A stretch of 64,000 bases of DNA, taken from contig CM053810.1 in the NCBI GenBank assembly GCA_028671895.1, forward strand, positions 27,941,501 through 28,005,500. The letters are read 5' to 3'. The position numbers were made by a program, and so were the translations under genes. Positions 21,293 to 33,077 of the stretch are shown piece by piece (the stretch's first letter is position 1; every line of letters starts with the position of its first letter). The DNA comes from Oenanthe sinensis (lineage: Eukaryota > Streptophyta > Magnoliopsida > Apiales > Apiaceae). The notes beneath the pieces are model-generated. The model was not told the origin of the DNA. It made no database searches and saw only the letters and a program-made list of their open reading frames with translations.

Positions 21293-24200
21293 TTGCAGGG
21301 AGTTAAACAGGTAAACCGAGTTATATAGATCCTGGACAGCGGATCGTCAAGGCATATGACCGGAGATAGAGCCCTGCTATCAGACGTGGTTGAGAGAGCT
21401 GGCCCAGTCGTCACCTTTGGAGATAACAGCAAAGGAATGACTACGGGATATGGCAAGTTAAATACAAGAAATGTTATCATTGAAAACGTCTCTTTAGTGG
21501 AAGGACTTAAGCACAATCTACTCAGCGTCAGTCAATTTTGTGATAAAGGATACAAGGTAAACTTTATCAAGGAGAAAGGTTTAATAACTCATTCTAAACA
21601 AGACAGTCTAACCTTGCGTGGAGTAAGGAAAGGAAACTTGTACGTAGCTGATTTCAACTCGGGAACTGAAGCTGAAGCAAACTGTTTTTATTCAAAAGCT
21701 TCAACGGAGGAAAGTTGGCTATGGCACAAGAAGCTCTCACACCTAAATTTCAAAACAATGAACTCTCTAGTCAAGAGGGATTTGGTGAGAGGACTGCCTC
21801 CGATGGAATTTACACAAGAAGGCTTGTGTGAGGCATGTCAGAAAGGGAAGTCAAAGAAAGCAACTCACAGAGGCACAGACACTACAAACATCACTGAACC
21901 ACTTCAACTCCTACACATGGATTATTTGGTCCAGTAAATATTCTGTCTATGTCAAGGAAGAAATACGCCTTAGTGATTGTGGATGACTTCACAAAATATA
22001 CATGGGTTTTATTCTTGAACTCTAAGGATGAAACTCCACATTTGGTGATTGATCATATAAAGCTGATTGAGTTAGATTCAAAGTTACCTGTCCGGGCAAT
22101 CAGATCAGATAATGGAACAGAATTCAAAAATGAAATTCTGAATAACTTCTGCTCAGACAAGGGAATAACAAGGCAATACTCAGCACCAAGAACTCCACAA
22201 CAAAATGGAGTTGTAGAAAGGAAAAATCGAACCCTGATTGAAGCTGCAAGGACTATGCTAAGTGAATCAAGGTTACCTATCTACTTCTGGGCTGAAGCGG
22301 TAAATACAGCTTGTTATACTCAGAATCGAACTCTTATCAACAAAGATCATATGAAAACTCCCTATGAATTAATGGCCGGCAAGAAACCTACTCTCTAGTA
22401 CTTTCATGTATTTGGAGCCAAATGCTTTGTGCTAAAAGATGGAGATGAACATCGTGGCAAGTTTGAGGCCAAGGCACATGAAGCTATTTTTGTCGGTTAC
22501 TCAAGAAGAGCATATAGGGTATACATAATTGATCAGCACCAAGTGAAGGAAAGTGTCAATGTAACTTTTGATGACACAAAACTCCCAAGTATCCAAACTG
22601 AAGATTCTTCTGAGTCATTAAAATTTGATAATTATCCAGACTCACATTCTGATGACGAAGAAGAACCTGAGGTTGCAGCAGGAAATGATGACAACAATGA
22701 TGATAATGATCCAGGTAATAGTGGTGGAAACAATGGCAACACTGGAGATACTGCTAATACCAGTGGTGGATCAACAAGTCATCCTGGCAGCAACTCAGGG
22801 GGAGATGAAGGATCAACTGGCACAACACAACATCACAATGAATTTCAAGGCGAATTATCAAGATCAAATCTTCCGAGGGAAAGGATATGGAGCAAAAATC
22901 ATCCCTTTGAATTGATCATAGGTGATCCAGATGTTGGAGTAAGAACCAGAAGTGCAACTTCAAATGAATGTTTATTTTCAGTTTTTCTATCTCAAGAAGA
23001 ACCAAAGAAGATTGAAGAGGCACTAATTGATCCAGATTGGGTTCTTGCCATGCAAGAAGAACTCAATCAGTTCGAAAGACAAGAAGTCTGGACACTGGTA
23101 CCCAGGCCTAAAGATAGATCTGTTATTGGCACGAAATGGGTATACAGGAACAAGTTAGACGGTGATGGCATTGTTACAAGAAACAAAGCCAGGCTGGTGG
23201 CAAAGGGTTACTCCCAGGAAGAGGGAATTGATTATGACGAGACCTACGCACCAGTTGCAAGACTTGAAGCCATCAGGATATTTCTGGCATTCGCAGCACA
23301 TTCCAATTTTAAAGTCTATCAAATGGATGTGAAGAGTGCATTCCTGAACGGAAAGCTAGAAGAGGAAGTTTATGTGGAACAGCCCCCTGGCTTTGAAAAT
23401 CCAGAGTTTGCTGATTTTGTGTACTTTCTTTTCAAAGCTCTCTATGGACTCAAGCAAGCACCGAGGACATGGTATGACACTCTCTCTGAGTTTTTACTTG
23501 AAAATGATTTCACTAGAGGTGTCATAGATAAAACTCTCTTTTACAAATTACATAGTAAAGATATGATATTTGTCCAAGTTTATGTTGACGATATTATATT
23601 TGGTTCTACTAACGAAAACTTGTACAAGAGATTTGCTAAGCTAATGCAGAGTAGATATGAGATAAGCATGATGGGTGAGCTGTCATTCTTCCTTGGATTG
23701 CAAGTAAAGCAAAAGGAAGATGGGATTTTTATTTGCCAATCAAAGTACGTAAGAGATCTTCTCAGAAAATACAGTCTAGAAGATTCTTCACCGGTAAAAA
23801 CCCCAATGCCAACAGCCACGAAGCTTGACAAAGATGAAACTGGTAAGAAAGTTGACATCACAAGCTATAGAGGTATGATAGGCTCATTATTATGTCTAAC
23901 TGCTAGTAGACCCGACATAATGTTTACAACATGCTTATGTGCAAGGTTTCAATCTGACCCAAGATAATCTCATCTAATAGCTGTTAAACGAATTTTTAGA
24001 TATCTAAAGGGTACACCAGATCTTGGAATTTGGTACCCTAAGGATACAGGTTTTGACCTAATTGGCTATACAGATTCAGACTATGCAAGGTGCAGGATGG
24101 ACATGAAAAGTACTTCTGGAAGCTGTCAGTTTCTAGGACGACGGTTGATCTCCTGGTACAGCAAGAAACAACATTCAGTATCTACCTCGATAGCCGAAGC

Positions 24201-24525
24201 AGAATACATTGCGGCAGGTAGCTGTTGTGCACAGATCTTGTGGATTAGGAATCAGCTAAATGACTATGGACTTGCGTTGAACAAAATTCCAATATTCTAC
24301 GACAACACAAGTGCTATAGCTATTTCCAACAATCCTGTTCAACATTCGCGAACCAAGCACATTGACATAAGGTATCACTTTATAAGAGAGCATGTCATGA
24401 ACGGAACTGTGGTGTTACATTTTGTACCCACAGAAGATCAGCTAGCCGACATCTTCACAAAACCACTTGATGAATCCACTTTCTCAAAGCTGGTTAGTGA
24501 ATTAGGGATGTTAAAATATGGCTAA
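21293..24525 (+). pseudogene. Pol of the SIRE-like element (PR-IN-RT-RH), interrupted
   Basis: The protease active site reads ILDSGSSRHMTGD (about 21329), preceded by an in-frame TAG at 21326. The integrase zinc-binding part follows (WLWHKKLSHLNF and CEACQKGK). A one-base loss near 21920 shifts frame where the first catalytic aspartate lies. The core continues with RSDNGTEFKN and NGVVERKNRT (second D and the E of D,D-E). A TAG at 22396-22398 precedes the integrase C-terminal part. Reverse transcriptase has KARLVAKGYSQEEGIDYDET and YVDDIIFGST (about 23581). A TAA at 23965-23967 precedes the RNase H (YTDSDYA, AEAEYIAAG, FYDNTSAIAI), which ends at TAA 24523-24525. An acidic Gly/Asn/Asp-rich linker occurs at about 22640-22815. 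Confidence 0.92.
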
Positions 24526-25632
24526 ATTTTTGGTTGCTAGGAATTAATTTAAGCTCATAAATATTAAATGTTAATATTTAAAGAGTTTATGAGACTTGAA
24601 TTAATAAAATCCTAGGGCTTATGAATTTTTGGAAAATTATCTTAAGAATTAAATCAATATTCTTACAAGATAATTGTTTCAATTAGAGCATAAGTACTTT
24701 TGTTTAAATTAAGCATTTATGTAAATTAATGTATATATTTTTCGAATTATTATTGTACATTAAAATAAATGAGTATGTTATTAATTATTCAATTAATTTG
24801 CTTATTAAATTAATTCAAACATGAGTTAATTTAATTCTTAAATTAATTAAAATAAATTAATAATATAAATATGTATTATTTGTCTATAATAAGTTATTAG
24901 TATGTAATTTATTGTTAGTTAACTATTTACTAAGTTTTTTTTCTTTTTCTTTTCTCAGAATGACTTATTATGATAAAATTTCGGTATGACATTTAATTTA
25001 AATGAAATTCGGCATGACTTTTTATTCTTAGTAATAAGTCATACCGAATTCATTTAAAAGGTTCTCCTTAAGTCATACCGAGACTTGCTATTTATAAAAA
25101 CTCGGTATGACTTTTTCAAAAGTCATACCGAGACAAGTCATAGCAGGCCTATCAAATAAGTCATACCGAGAATAAGTTGTCTTTCTTTCTTTAATTAATT
25201 AAGTCATACTCAGTCCTATATACATATACACGCTGCTATATACACAAACACTCGAACAACCGATTTTCTTTTTCAAAAATCGATCGATTTTCACTCTTAA
25301 CAAGCTAATTAGTTGTTGTTAATCCTTGTTTACAAGCATAGTTGCTTGCTAGTGTGATAAAATCGTTTGATTCAAGCGAACCTCTGCCCGATTTTCATCA
25401 AAAATCGAACTGACTGTTCTTATTTGTGTTAAATAATCGAAGCTTTTGGTTTTGATTGTGGCTAAAGACTGGTGTATGGTGATTTCTGGATTAAAGACTA
25501 TACGGGGCTTATTAAAAATTAGGGTTTCTATTTAAAGTGTAATTTTCGATTTAATAACTTGTAATTGTTAATTTTGTTATTTTCTTTGTAATCGCAATTT
25601 GTTATTTATTAATTGTAATAGGATAAACAAAA
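24526..25632 (+). promoter_or_regulatory. Pol to third-ORF spacer with LTR-type motif cluster and possible promoter
   Basis: A non-coding 1.1-kb AT-rich spacer. From 24959 to 25213 it holds about nine copies of the LTR motif (GTCATACCGAG class), at about 24959, 24982, 25010, 25035, 25069, 25101, 25118, 25135, 25158 and 25201, some reversed. The LTR words GTCATAGCAG and TCAAAT preceding the LTR TATA box recur at 25136-25157. TATA-like words follow (TTATAAAA at 25092; CCTATATACATATAC at 25216-25230). About 400 bp of leader remain before the ATG at 25633. This suggests a separate promoter for the third ORF; splicing of a full-length transcript is the alternative. Confidence 0.5.
25101..25132. 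repeat. Perfect 15-bp inverted repeat made of two opposed motif copies
   Basis: CTCGGTATGACTTTT (25101-25115) and its exact reverse complement AAAAGTCATACCGAG (25118-25132) are separated by only TC. It lies just after a TATA-like TTATAAAA. Confidence 0.9.
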
Positions 25633-28600
25633 ATGGCTGGTTTTTGCGAATTAGTAAAAACTAATTTTGTAGGATATTTTAATCCGATGAATTGTTCAGT
25701 CGAGAGGTTTCGACCATGGATCGTATTTATGAATGAACATTCGCTAGTTAGAACTGCAATTACTCTAGACGCCCCTTTGCAAGTGTTAGCACTTAGGGCT
25801 CTGTATTCCACTGCTAGGAATAGGAGTACTGCAGGCAGAGTTCAATTCTCATTCAACATAGGAGATCATAAATATATGGTGACTGAAGAGGACGTGAACA
25901 GAATTTTGGGCTTTCCGACTGACAATTTCGTGGATCCACCCACTGTACCAGATATACTAGAATTTTTCTATACCATTCAATATCAGGGTGAGATCAACTT
26001 AGTAAGGATGACAAAGTCTAAGTTGGTAAGCGAGTGGGACTATGTCTTTGACACGTTAGCCATAGTTTTTGCACCCACTACCAAGAACAACTTCAACAAC
26101 ATATCTTCACTACTGCAAATCATAGGGTTTTCTGTGGCCCACAACCGGAGGATAAATTTTGGGAAGTTGATTCTAAAAGAAATTATCAGGAAAATGGGGA
26201 AACCAGAAAGCAGGGAACAGGACATTCAAGTCTACTATCCGAGGTTCCTGATGCTATTCATGAATGACTTGTTGATGGATGAAGATAAAGCCTTATTTCA
26301 GAATGGTCCTGTAGAAGAATCTCCGACTTCTCAAAACAACTTATTCGCAAGGCTCCACAACAACCCCAAGTTTCAAAATGTGCAAGTGGTAAGGACAGAT
26401 TACATGGCTGAGATATTAGATCTTATTGCTAATCCTGTGCAGGAACAAGAGCCAGAGCAAGTGCCAATGCAAATGGATCATCCTGTGCACCTTCTACTTG
26501 AAGCTGCTCAGCATGTCGATCAAGTGGCACAAGATCAACAGGTAATATCTCACTCACAATCTTCTAGTTCAATACCTATAGATATATACACTGCTCTGTT
26601 AGATTTATCTGTGGCGGACTATAATTATGGTCTTACACTTCAGGATATCAGCTACGAACCTGAAAACACACAGGTTCCGTCCCCAGCTGAATTAGAGCCT
26701 CAAACAGTTTCTCCTTCATCCTCCTCTTCATTAAAAGTCAGAAAAAGGAAGAAACCTGTCAGAATAGTTAGAGGTCTTGGTGCTGATGTGAGTGAACCCG
26801 CAGCTCTGTCTCCTCCTTCAAAAATTTCTAGAGTTGACCCTGAGACAACTGCAGCCTCAACCTATTCCAGTCAATGGGATATGGATTTTAATATGGCCAT
26901 CCAAGATTCTCTAGATACACTTGCTCAACCAGGTGATCTAATTCGCTGCTCGGCCACAGCATCAGATAGTGAGGAAAACACACTGCTAGCAATCACTCTA
27001 GCAGGACCTTCACTTGAAGAAATACCAACACAGGAGGGCACAATAGTTGAAAAAAATGTTTTTAATAAAAACTCGTCGGATGCCACCTATGTTATGGACC
27101 ATGACATTTTCGATGCAGTGCAGCATCAGATACCCTCTGAGGCACTAAGGAGCACCACAGGCTCTCAAGAGCCTGTCATTACATTGTCTAAGGTGGTGAC
27201 TCCCCTGGATTTCTTTCATCCAGTTCTCTTTCGAGAAGGTCTCGAATCCACTGGTGGATTTGAGAGGCAACCACTCCATAGAGGGAGATGTGACTCCATT
27301 CACGGAGTAGCTACGTCAGTAGCGGAGCCACTTCAAGTTAATCTTGTTGAGGACGCGCCTTCACAGGCATCAGAAGAGCATTTTGACTCTTCAAAAGCTA
27401 TTGTTATATATGCAGGTACAGCATCTGGATCTGGAAAGGAGCTAAACACAAGTGATGTGAGGCAAACACAGAGTGAAACACCTGCACAGAGTGATAGTGA
27501 GATAAACAGGAGTGCAAGTAAGATGAGTGCACACACACACAGTGAACTATTATCTAAAATGGAAGCTCTCCAGAAAGAAATGCAAATTGTTCAGGCTGAG
27601 TTGGTAAAAGTAAAAGCACAAGTAGAAGAAAAATCTACATCTGCCTCTGTAACACAGCAGCTGAGAATAGTACGAAAAGATGTTGATGATGTCAAAACCT
27701 CCATTCTTCTAAAAACTCAAGACATCCAGAGTGTACAGAATCTTATTGCTGAAGACATGAAATAAGTCAGCAAATTACATGAAAAGATTGATGAGGTTGA
27801 GAAAAGCTTGACATTCACAATCATTGAAAATGAAAAGATCTCTACACAAAGATTCAGCAAACTGGATGATGGAATGACACATTTGAATGAAAGATTGAAG
27901 CAAGTCTATCTGACTATGTAGAAAATGTTGACATCTTTTGAAGCCTCTAAAACTCAAGAGGATCCCTCAACTAAGGGGGAGAAAGCAAAGGAGAAAGTAG
28001 CTGGAGATGAAGGGACTACTACTCAAGATAAAGGTAAAGCAAAGCTGTTTTCTGAAGAAGAATTTCAATCGTATGATCAAGAACCAGAAGAACAGTATTA
28101 TGCTCAAGAGCAATTCATTGATGACAGTGCTCATGATGAATCAAACATTCCTGACTACTGCAGAGCTGAGGAAGAAACTGCATTTGATGAAGATTTTTTG
28201 TTTCAAAAAGAAAAAGAAGTTGATCCAGCCTATGAAGAGGCAATAAAGAAACTTAAAGAAGACATCAAGGCAAGCCAAGCAAAGACTGAAAATCTGAAAG
28301 CTCTAGTCATGGAAAGATCTCAGGCAGAAAGAGAAGAGAGCCAACAAAAGCAAAATTTGTTGGCTATAGCTGTTAGAAAGAAGAAAGAAGATGTGCGCTT
28401 AAAAATAGGGAAGAAATGGGATACTGCCAGAGAGATCATGGACAAACTTCAGAAAGGTCCATTTGAAGATTACAAGTTACAGTTCTTAATTAATAGTCTG
28501 TAAGATTCAAATGACTGTCTGGATAACTTCATGAAAGCAATCAAAGAAGAAGTTGACTACATCACTGTGATTGTGGACAACATTCTAGATGACTGGCAGA

Positions 28601-29208
28601 TTCTGTTATACACACACAAGTATGGCACATTCAGAGTCTCTTTGGAATTCTTTCGTCAAAAATCTCTATCTGTAATATGGACATTGATGAATAAAGTCAA
28701 AAGAAGTTCAGAAGAAAATGAACTTTTAAGGGACAGACTTCGAGAGATAGCAAGAGCTGTTAGTCCACAAATCTTAAACGACCCTCATGAGGTAATGTTC
28801 TACAACAATAAGCTTTATCAAATTATGAAGCTGGATGAGGAGTCACTAAAGGGCTACACAGTTAAATACATGATTGAAGTTGAAACAATGTTGAGATCCA
28901 AGGGATTCAGGTCCCAGGCTAAGTTGGATGCAGCTCAAAAGATCAGAGACTACTGCCTATCAAAGAAAATTCAATCATACATCAGGCAGATGCATAAAAT
29001 TGATTCAACACAGCCTTATGACATAGAAGAAGAGATAGTAGATCCTGTTAAACAGGAAGTGTTGTGGCAGTTAGCAAGAGCTGAGCAAAGAAGGTTGTAT
29101 GGAGAATCCACCACAACAGATCAATCAGTATCTGAAGAAGTACCAAGGACACCAGTTCATAAAAGTTCAAATCTAGAAGAAGGTGAAGTTGATACATCAG
29201 AAGACTGA
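25633..29208 (+). pseudogene. Env-position third ORF of the SIRE-like element, three internal stops
   Basis: A single frame of about 1190 codons starts with ATG at 25633 and ends with TGA at 29206-29208, interrupted by TAA 27763, TAG 27919 and TAA 28501. The N-terminal 230 residues form a globular region (FRPWIVFMNEHSLVRTAI; EEDVNRILGFPTDNF). A Gln/Pro/Ser-rich linker with a basic patch (KVRKRKKPVRIVRG, about residue 373) follows. Then come heptad-type coiled coils (KMEALQKEMQIVQAELVKVK, about residues 645-710; further ones around 860-920). A helical C-terminus holds LRSKGFRSQAKLDAAQK. I see no signal peptide or convincing membrane span, so calling it an envelope rests on position only. The basic patch could be a nuclear signal. 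Function is unknown. Confidence 0.75.
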
Positions 29209-29424
29209 AGACTTAGATAGAACAAGATAGAAACTTTGTAATATTTGTTCAGTACTAGAGGAACATCTATCTTGTATTTATCTTTCATGTATGAATCTGG
29301 AAAATTGTTAAATATAAAACCAGAACTTTTGTTTATTATTTACAAGTCATTACATGTCGTACTACTTTCTTAATTGTTAGTTGAGTTATCCTCTAGAAAT
29401 TTGTGTGTTAAATGTTTAACAACA
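29209..29424 (+). other. 3' untranslated stretch of the SIRE-like element
   Basis: A short non-coding, AT-rich stretch between the third-ORF stop and the polypurine tract. Nothing else is seen in it. Confidence 0.6.
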
Positions 29425-29437
29425 AATAGGGGGAGAT
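29425..29437 (+). other. Polypurine tract
   Basis: AAATAGGGGGAGAT directly precedes the TG of the 3' LTR, the standard plus-strand primer site. Confidence 0.9.
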
Positions 29438-30076
29438 TGAAAGGCATATGACTAGGCCTATTTGTAATAATTAGATGACAACTCAACTCTAGCTAATAAA
29501 GAGAAGTAAATAATAAGCACCAAACAGGAGTCAAGACGAAGACAGTCAACTAATCCCAAAGGATCTAAGTATTAGAAGAATTTTTATAGGATTGCTACTC
29601 AACACTGGAAGAAGTTCATTTATATGTTCAAGCGTCAGTGAAAATAAATAATGTGGTAGTACTTCTATAGAAGACGGAAGATATAGAAGATTTCAAGTGG
29701 TTACTACAAGTAGATTCCAGAAGAAGAGCAAAGAAAGTGAAGCAGAAGAATGACAGAAGGCCTCAACTCAAAATAATTAAATGGAGAATATTTATTAGTA
29801 TGACACAAATGAACCAGACAGTACATTTGTGTGTCAACTAAAATAATATTTATTCTTCATTTAAATCAAGAGGTTTCAAGATCAGAAGACAAAGAGAAAT
29901 CAAGAAGACTGCAGTTTAATCGGATCTCTATAATATTTTAATTCTACAATCTAAGTAAATTAATTATTTAATTTATGATTAATTAAATTAATTCAAGTTG
30001 AATTTAATTTAATTTATAAATTATTTAATTAATTTAAGAAGAATTAATTTATTAGAAAAGAAATGATTTTATATGA

Positions 30077-30155
<79 letters not shown>

Positions 30156-30913
30156 CGAATATGAATTAAATAAGTCATACCGAATATGACTTAAATAAGT
30201 CATACCAAGCTATATATATATATGTTAAAAAAGTCATACCGAGTTTTCTTTTAAAAAAAGTCATACCGAGTTTTCTTTTAGAAAAGGTCATGCTGAGTTG
30301 ATTTTGTTTAATTAAAATAAGTCATACCGATTTATTTAATTAAATAAAATCCGGATATGACTTTCAAAAGGTCATACCGAACTTTTGATAAGTCATACCG
30401 AGTTTTAATAAGTCATACCGATCGAAAATATGTCATGCCCAGTCTTTTATAAGTCATACAAGTGTTAAAATAAGTCATACAGACTTATTTTCTTAAAATT
30501 AAGTCATACTGAAAAAGGTCATAGCAGCCTTTTTCAAATCTCTATAAATATGAGATGCTTGCTTCATTTGTTAGTGTTCAGTTGTTAAGAAGTTAGAAAA
30601 TCAGATCAAATTCAGTAATTTATCTGCATTGTAATATTTACAGATTTCTGTGCTGAGTTTGAATATAATTGATTAAACACGAACAGTTCATGTCAAATTT
30701 GTTCTAGACTTTTTTTATCAATTATATAACAGTTTTCTAAAATATTAATTTTGTAATACTAATCAAGTTTAAATTATATCTTTCACTTGAACAGTATTTC
30801 ATTATAATTAATATTTCGCGAGTAATTTAAATAATATTTTTAATCCAAATTATTCCGCGGTTAATTTTCAGATATTGTATTCAACCCCCCTTCTACAATA
30901 TCAGGGACCAACA
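29438..30913 (+). repeat. 3' LTR of the SIRE-like element
   Basis: Near-identical to 17214-18653, with the same TGAAAGGC start, motif array, TATA box (30543) and CAGGGACCAACA end. Differences are about ten substitutions, a 5-bp indel near 30340 and a longer (TA)n run (about 30079-30152). CTAAG follows at 30914-30918. Confidence 0.95.
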
Positions 30914-30918
30914 CTAAG
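30914..30918. repeat. Target-site duplication CTAAG, right copy
   Basis: Matches 17209-17213. The LINE frame resumes immediately after it. Confidence 0.95.
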
Positions 30919-33066
30919 GTTCTTGCGAATCGGCTAAAGAGTATCTTACGTATGACGATATCAGAAAATCAGTCGGCATTTGTTCCAGGATGTAGTATAA
31001 CGGACAATGTTCTTGTTGCTTTTAAAATTCTGCACCACATGAAAAGGAAGAAAAATGATATGGATGACGAGGTGGCTCTAAAGCTTGATGTTAGCAAAGC
31101 ATATGATCGCGTGGAGTGGGCGTATATGAAAACTAGAATGCAGCAAATGGGTTTCTCGAGTACTTGGATTCGTTGGATCATGCTTTGCGTTACTACGGTA
31201 TCTTACTAATTCTATTTTAATGGTTCAAGTATTGGGTCAGTAATTCTAAGGAGGGGTTTATGTCAGGGAGACCCCTTATCTCCATACATTTTTCTCATTT
31301 GTGTAGAGGGATTGTCTGAGGCCCTCACTCGTGCTGCAAATGATGGCAGAATTCATGGTTATAAGGTAAGCCATTCTGCTCCTTCTGTAACACATCTTCT
31401 TTTTACCGATGATAGTTTTTTATTCTTCAAAGCAACCACAGAGGAGACGTATGTTATTAAATCTGTGCTTAATTCATATGAAAGATGTTCAAGACAGGCT
31501 ATAAACTTCCAGAAGTCTGGTATATTTTTTAGTGCAAACGTTTGTCGTGACAAACAAGAGGAGATCAAAGATACACTGTTGGTAAGGAATGATTTAAGTA
31601 ACACCAAATACCTGGGGTTACCGTCCTTGGTGGGGAGATCGAAAAAGAATGTTTTTAACTTCATAAAAGAGAAAGTGTGGAAAAGAATTCAGGTGTGGAA
31701 CTCTAGATTATTATCTCGAGCAGGGAAAATTGTCCTTCTTAAAACTGTGGCTCAGGAAATTCCTTCGTACTGTATGTCGTGTTTCCTAATACCCAAAACT
31801 CTTTGCTTAGAGATAGAAAAGATGATGAATGCTTATTGGTGGAGCTCTAATTCGACAAATAACAAAGGAATAAAGTGGCTCTCTTGGGAGAACATGAGTA
31901 TGGCAAAGGGTAATGGAGGTATGGGATTTCGAAGTCTCCATGGTTTTAATATATCACTGTTGGGGAAACAGTGCTGGAATTTTATTAATAACCCTCATTC
32001 TCCGGCAGCTAGAGTTTTCAAGGCCAGGTATTTTCTTAATAAGCATTTTCTTCATGCCACTCGTGAAGGTGGATCGAGCTTTATCTGGTCTGGTCTGTGG
32101 ACTGCTAAAGAGGCTTTAAAGACGGGGTTTCGCTGGGTAGTTGGGAATGAGAAGACTGTCGAGGCTTTAAAGACGTAGTAAAGGAGTACCTACTACGATT
32201 GTATGTCCCATGTGTGAGAATGATGTTGAACACCTTCTGCACGTGTTTTTCGACTGCGAGTATGCTTCTAGTTGCTGGCAATATATGGGCATTCAGTTTG
32301 ATATGACAGTTGTGGAGTCTGCTCTGTCGTGGTTACTAGATAAAATGAGCCACGAGGCTCATGAGGTGGTCACCAAGATTGCAGCTATAATATGGGCATT
32401 TGGTTTGCCAGAAATAAAAAAGTTTGGGAGGGTAAAGTTTTCACACCTAGTATTGATATGGACTGGAGTTGGAAACAAATAATGGACTGGAGAAATGCAC
32501 AACAAAAGAAATTGTCATTGGCTTGTTCTCAAGCTCCCACATGTACTGAGAGTAGACATGAGTGGACGACACCAGCTGCAGGTGTTTTGAAATTGAATGT
32601 TGACGCTTCAGTAGTTAAAGATGCTGCATCTTTCCCTCTTGGATTGATTCTCAGAGACGACAAAGGGGCGTTCGTGAAAGTGAGGACTGACAGAGTTGAG
32701 GGTGATGTCTCAGTGTTTGAAGCTGAAATCTTAGGTGTTTTGGAAGCTTTAAAATGGACAGAGCTAAACCTGCATCAACCAGTTATCATCAAGACTGATT
32801 CACTACTTACGGTTCGTGCACTGGAAAACCATGTTGATAACCAACTCGAAGTTGGCAACTTGTTGAAGTAACATCCTTGATTTCAGAGATGATATTGTAG
32901 TGTCGTTTGTTAGAAGGCAAGCGAACAAGGTAGCTTATTGTATGACTCACATTCCTTGTTCGGTTAATAGCTTCACTGATTTTATGTCTCCTCCGCATGA
33001 GTTGTTGAAGATTCTATTATATGACTCTTCCGATTCTTAATGAAATTTATCTTGGCATAAAAAAAA
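30919..33066 (+). pseudogene. L1-type LINE ORF2 remainder: reverse transcriptase, zf-RVT and RNase H
   Basis: The frame resumes with VLANRLKSIL and ISENQSAFVPG, then DVSKAYDRVEWAYM, GLCQGDPLSPYIF and LLFTDDSFLFF (31396-31428). The family normally has FADD, so alanine is replaced by threonine but both aspartates remain. The thumb/connection region holds KYLGLPSLVGRSKK and AGKIVLLKTVAQEIPSYCMS. After a stop at 32176-32178 and a frame change comes a zinc-binding part (CENDVEHLLHVFFDC, 32210), then a plant L1 RNase H (LKLNVDASVVKDAA, FEAEILGVLEALKW, 32590-32870). Stops at 31207 and 32868 also break it. The element ends in an A-rich tail at about 33059-33066 followed by a probable target duplication (33067-33077). 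Confidence 0.88.
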
Positions 33067-33077
33067 GAGTGACCTTA

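Larger units (their letters stand above)
17214..30913 (+). mobile_element. Complete SIRE-like Ty1/copia element with env-position third ORF
   Basis: A 13.7-kb element contains a 5' LTR (17214-18653), PBS, gag, pol in copia order (protease, integrase, reverse transcriptase, RNase H), a 1.1-kb spacer, a long third ORF, a polypurine tract and a 3' LTR (29438-30913), bounded by CTAAG duplications. It sits in an L1 LINE fragment. Size, long gag with a central zinc knuckle and a third ORF after pol point to the SIRE/Maximus lineage. By eye the LTRs differ by roughly ten substitutions plus microsatellite length, so insertion is recent, yet gag-pol and the third ORF carry stops and one frameshift. 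Confidence 0.93.

Noticed and set aside
22625..22915. Methionine/isoleucine-rich plus-strand frame within pol
   Set aside because: It overlaps the acidic Asp/Asn linker of the real pol frame and is an out-of-frame product of GAT/AAT repeats.
28007..28246. 79-codon lysine-rich frame inside the third ORF
   Set aside because: Out-of-frame shadow of the acidic, glutamate-rich segment of the third ORF.
25633..29208. Calling the third ORF a true viral envelope protein
   Set aside because: Position alone suggests env; no signal peptide, fusion peptide or membrane anchor is visible.
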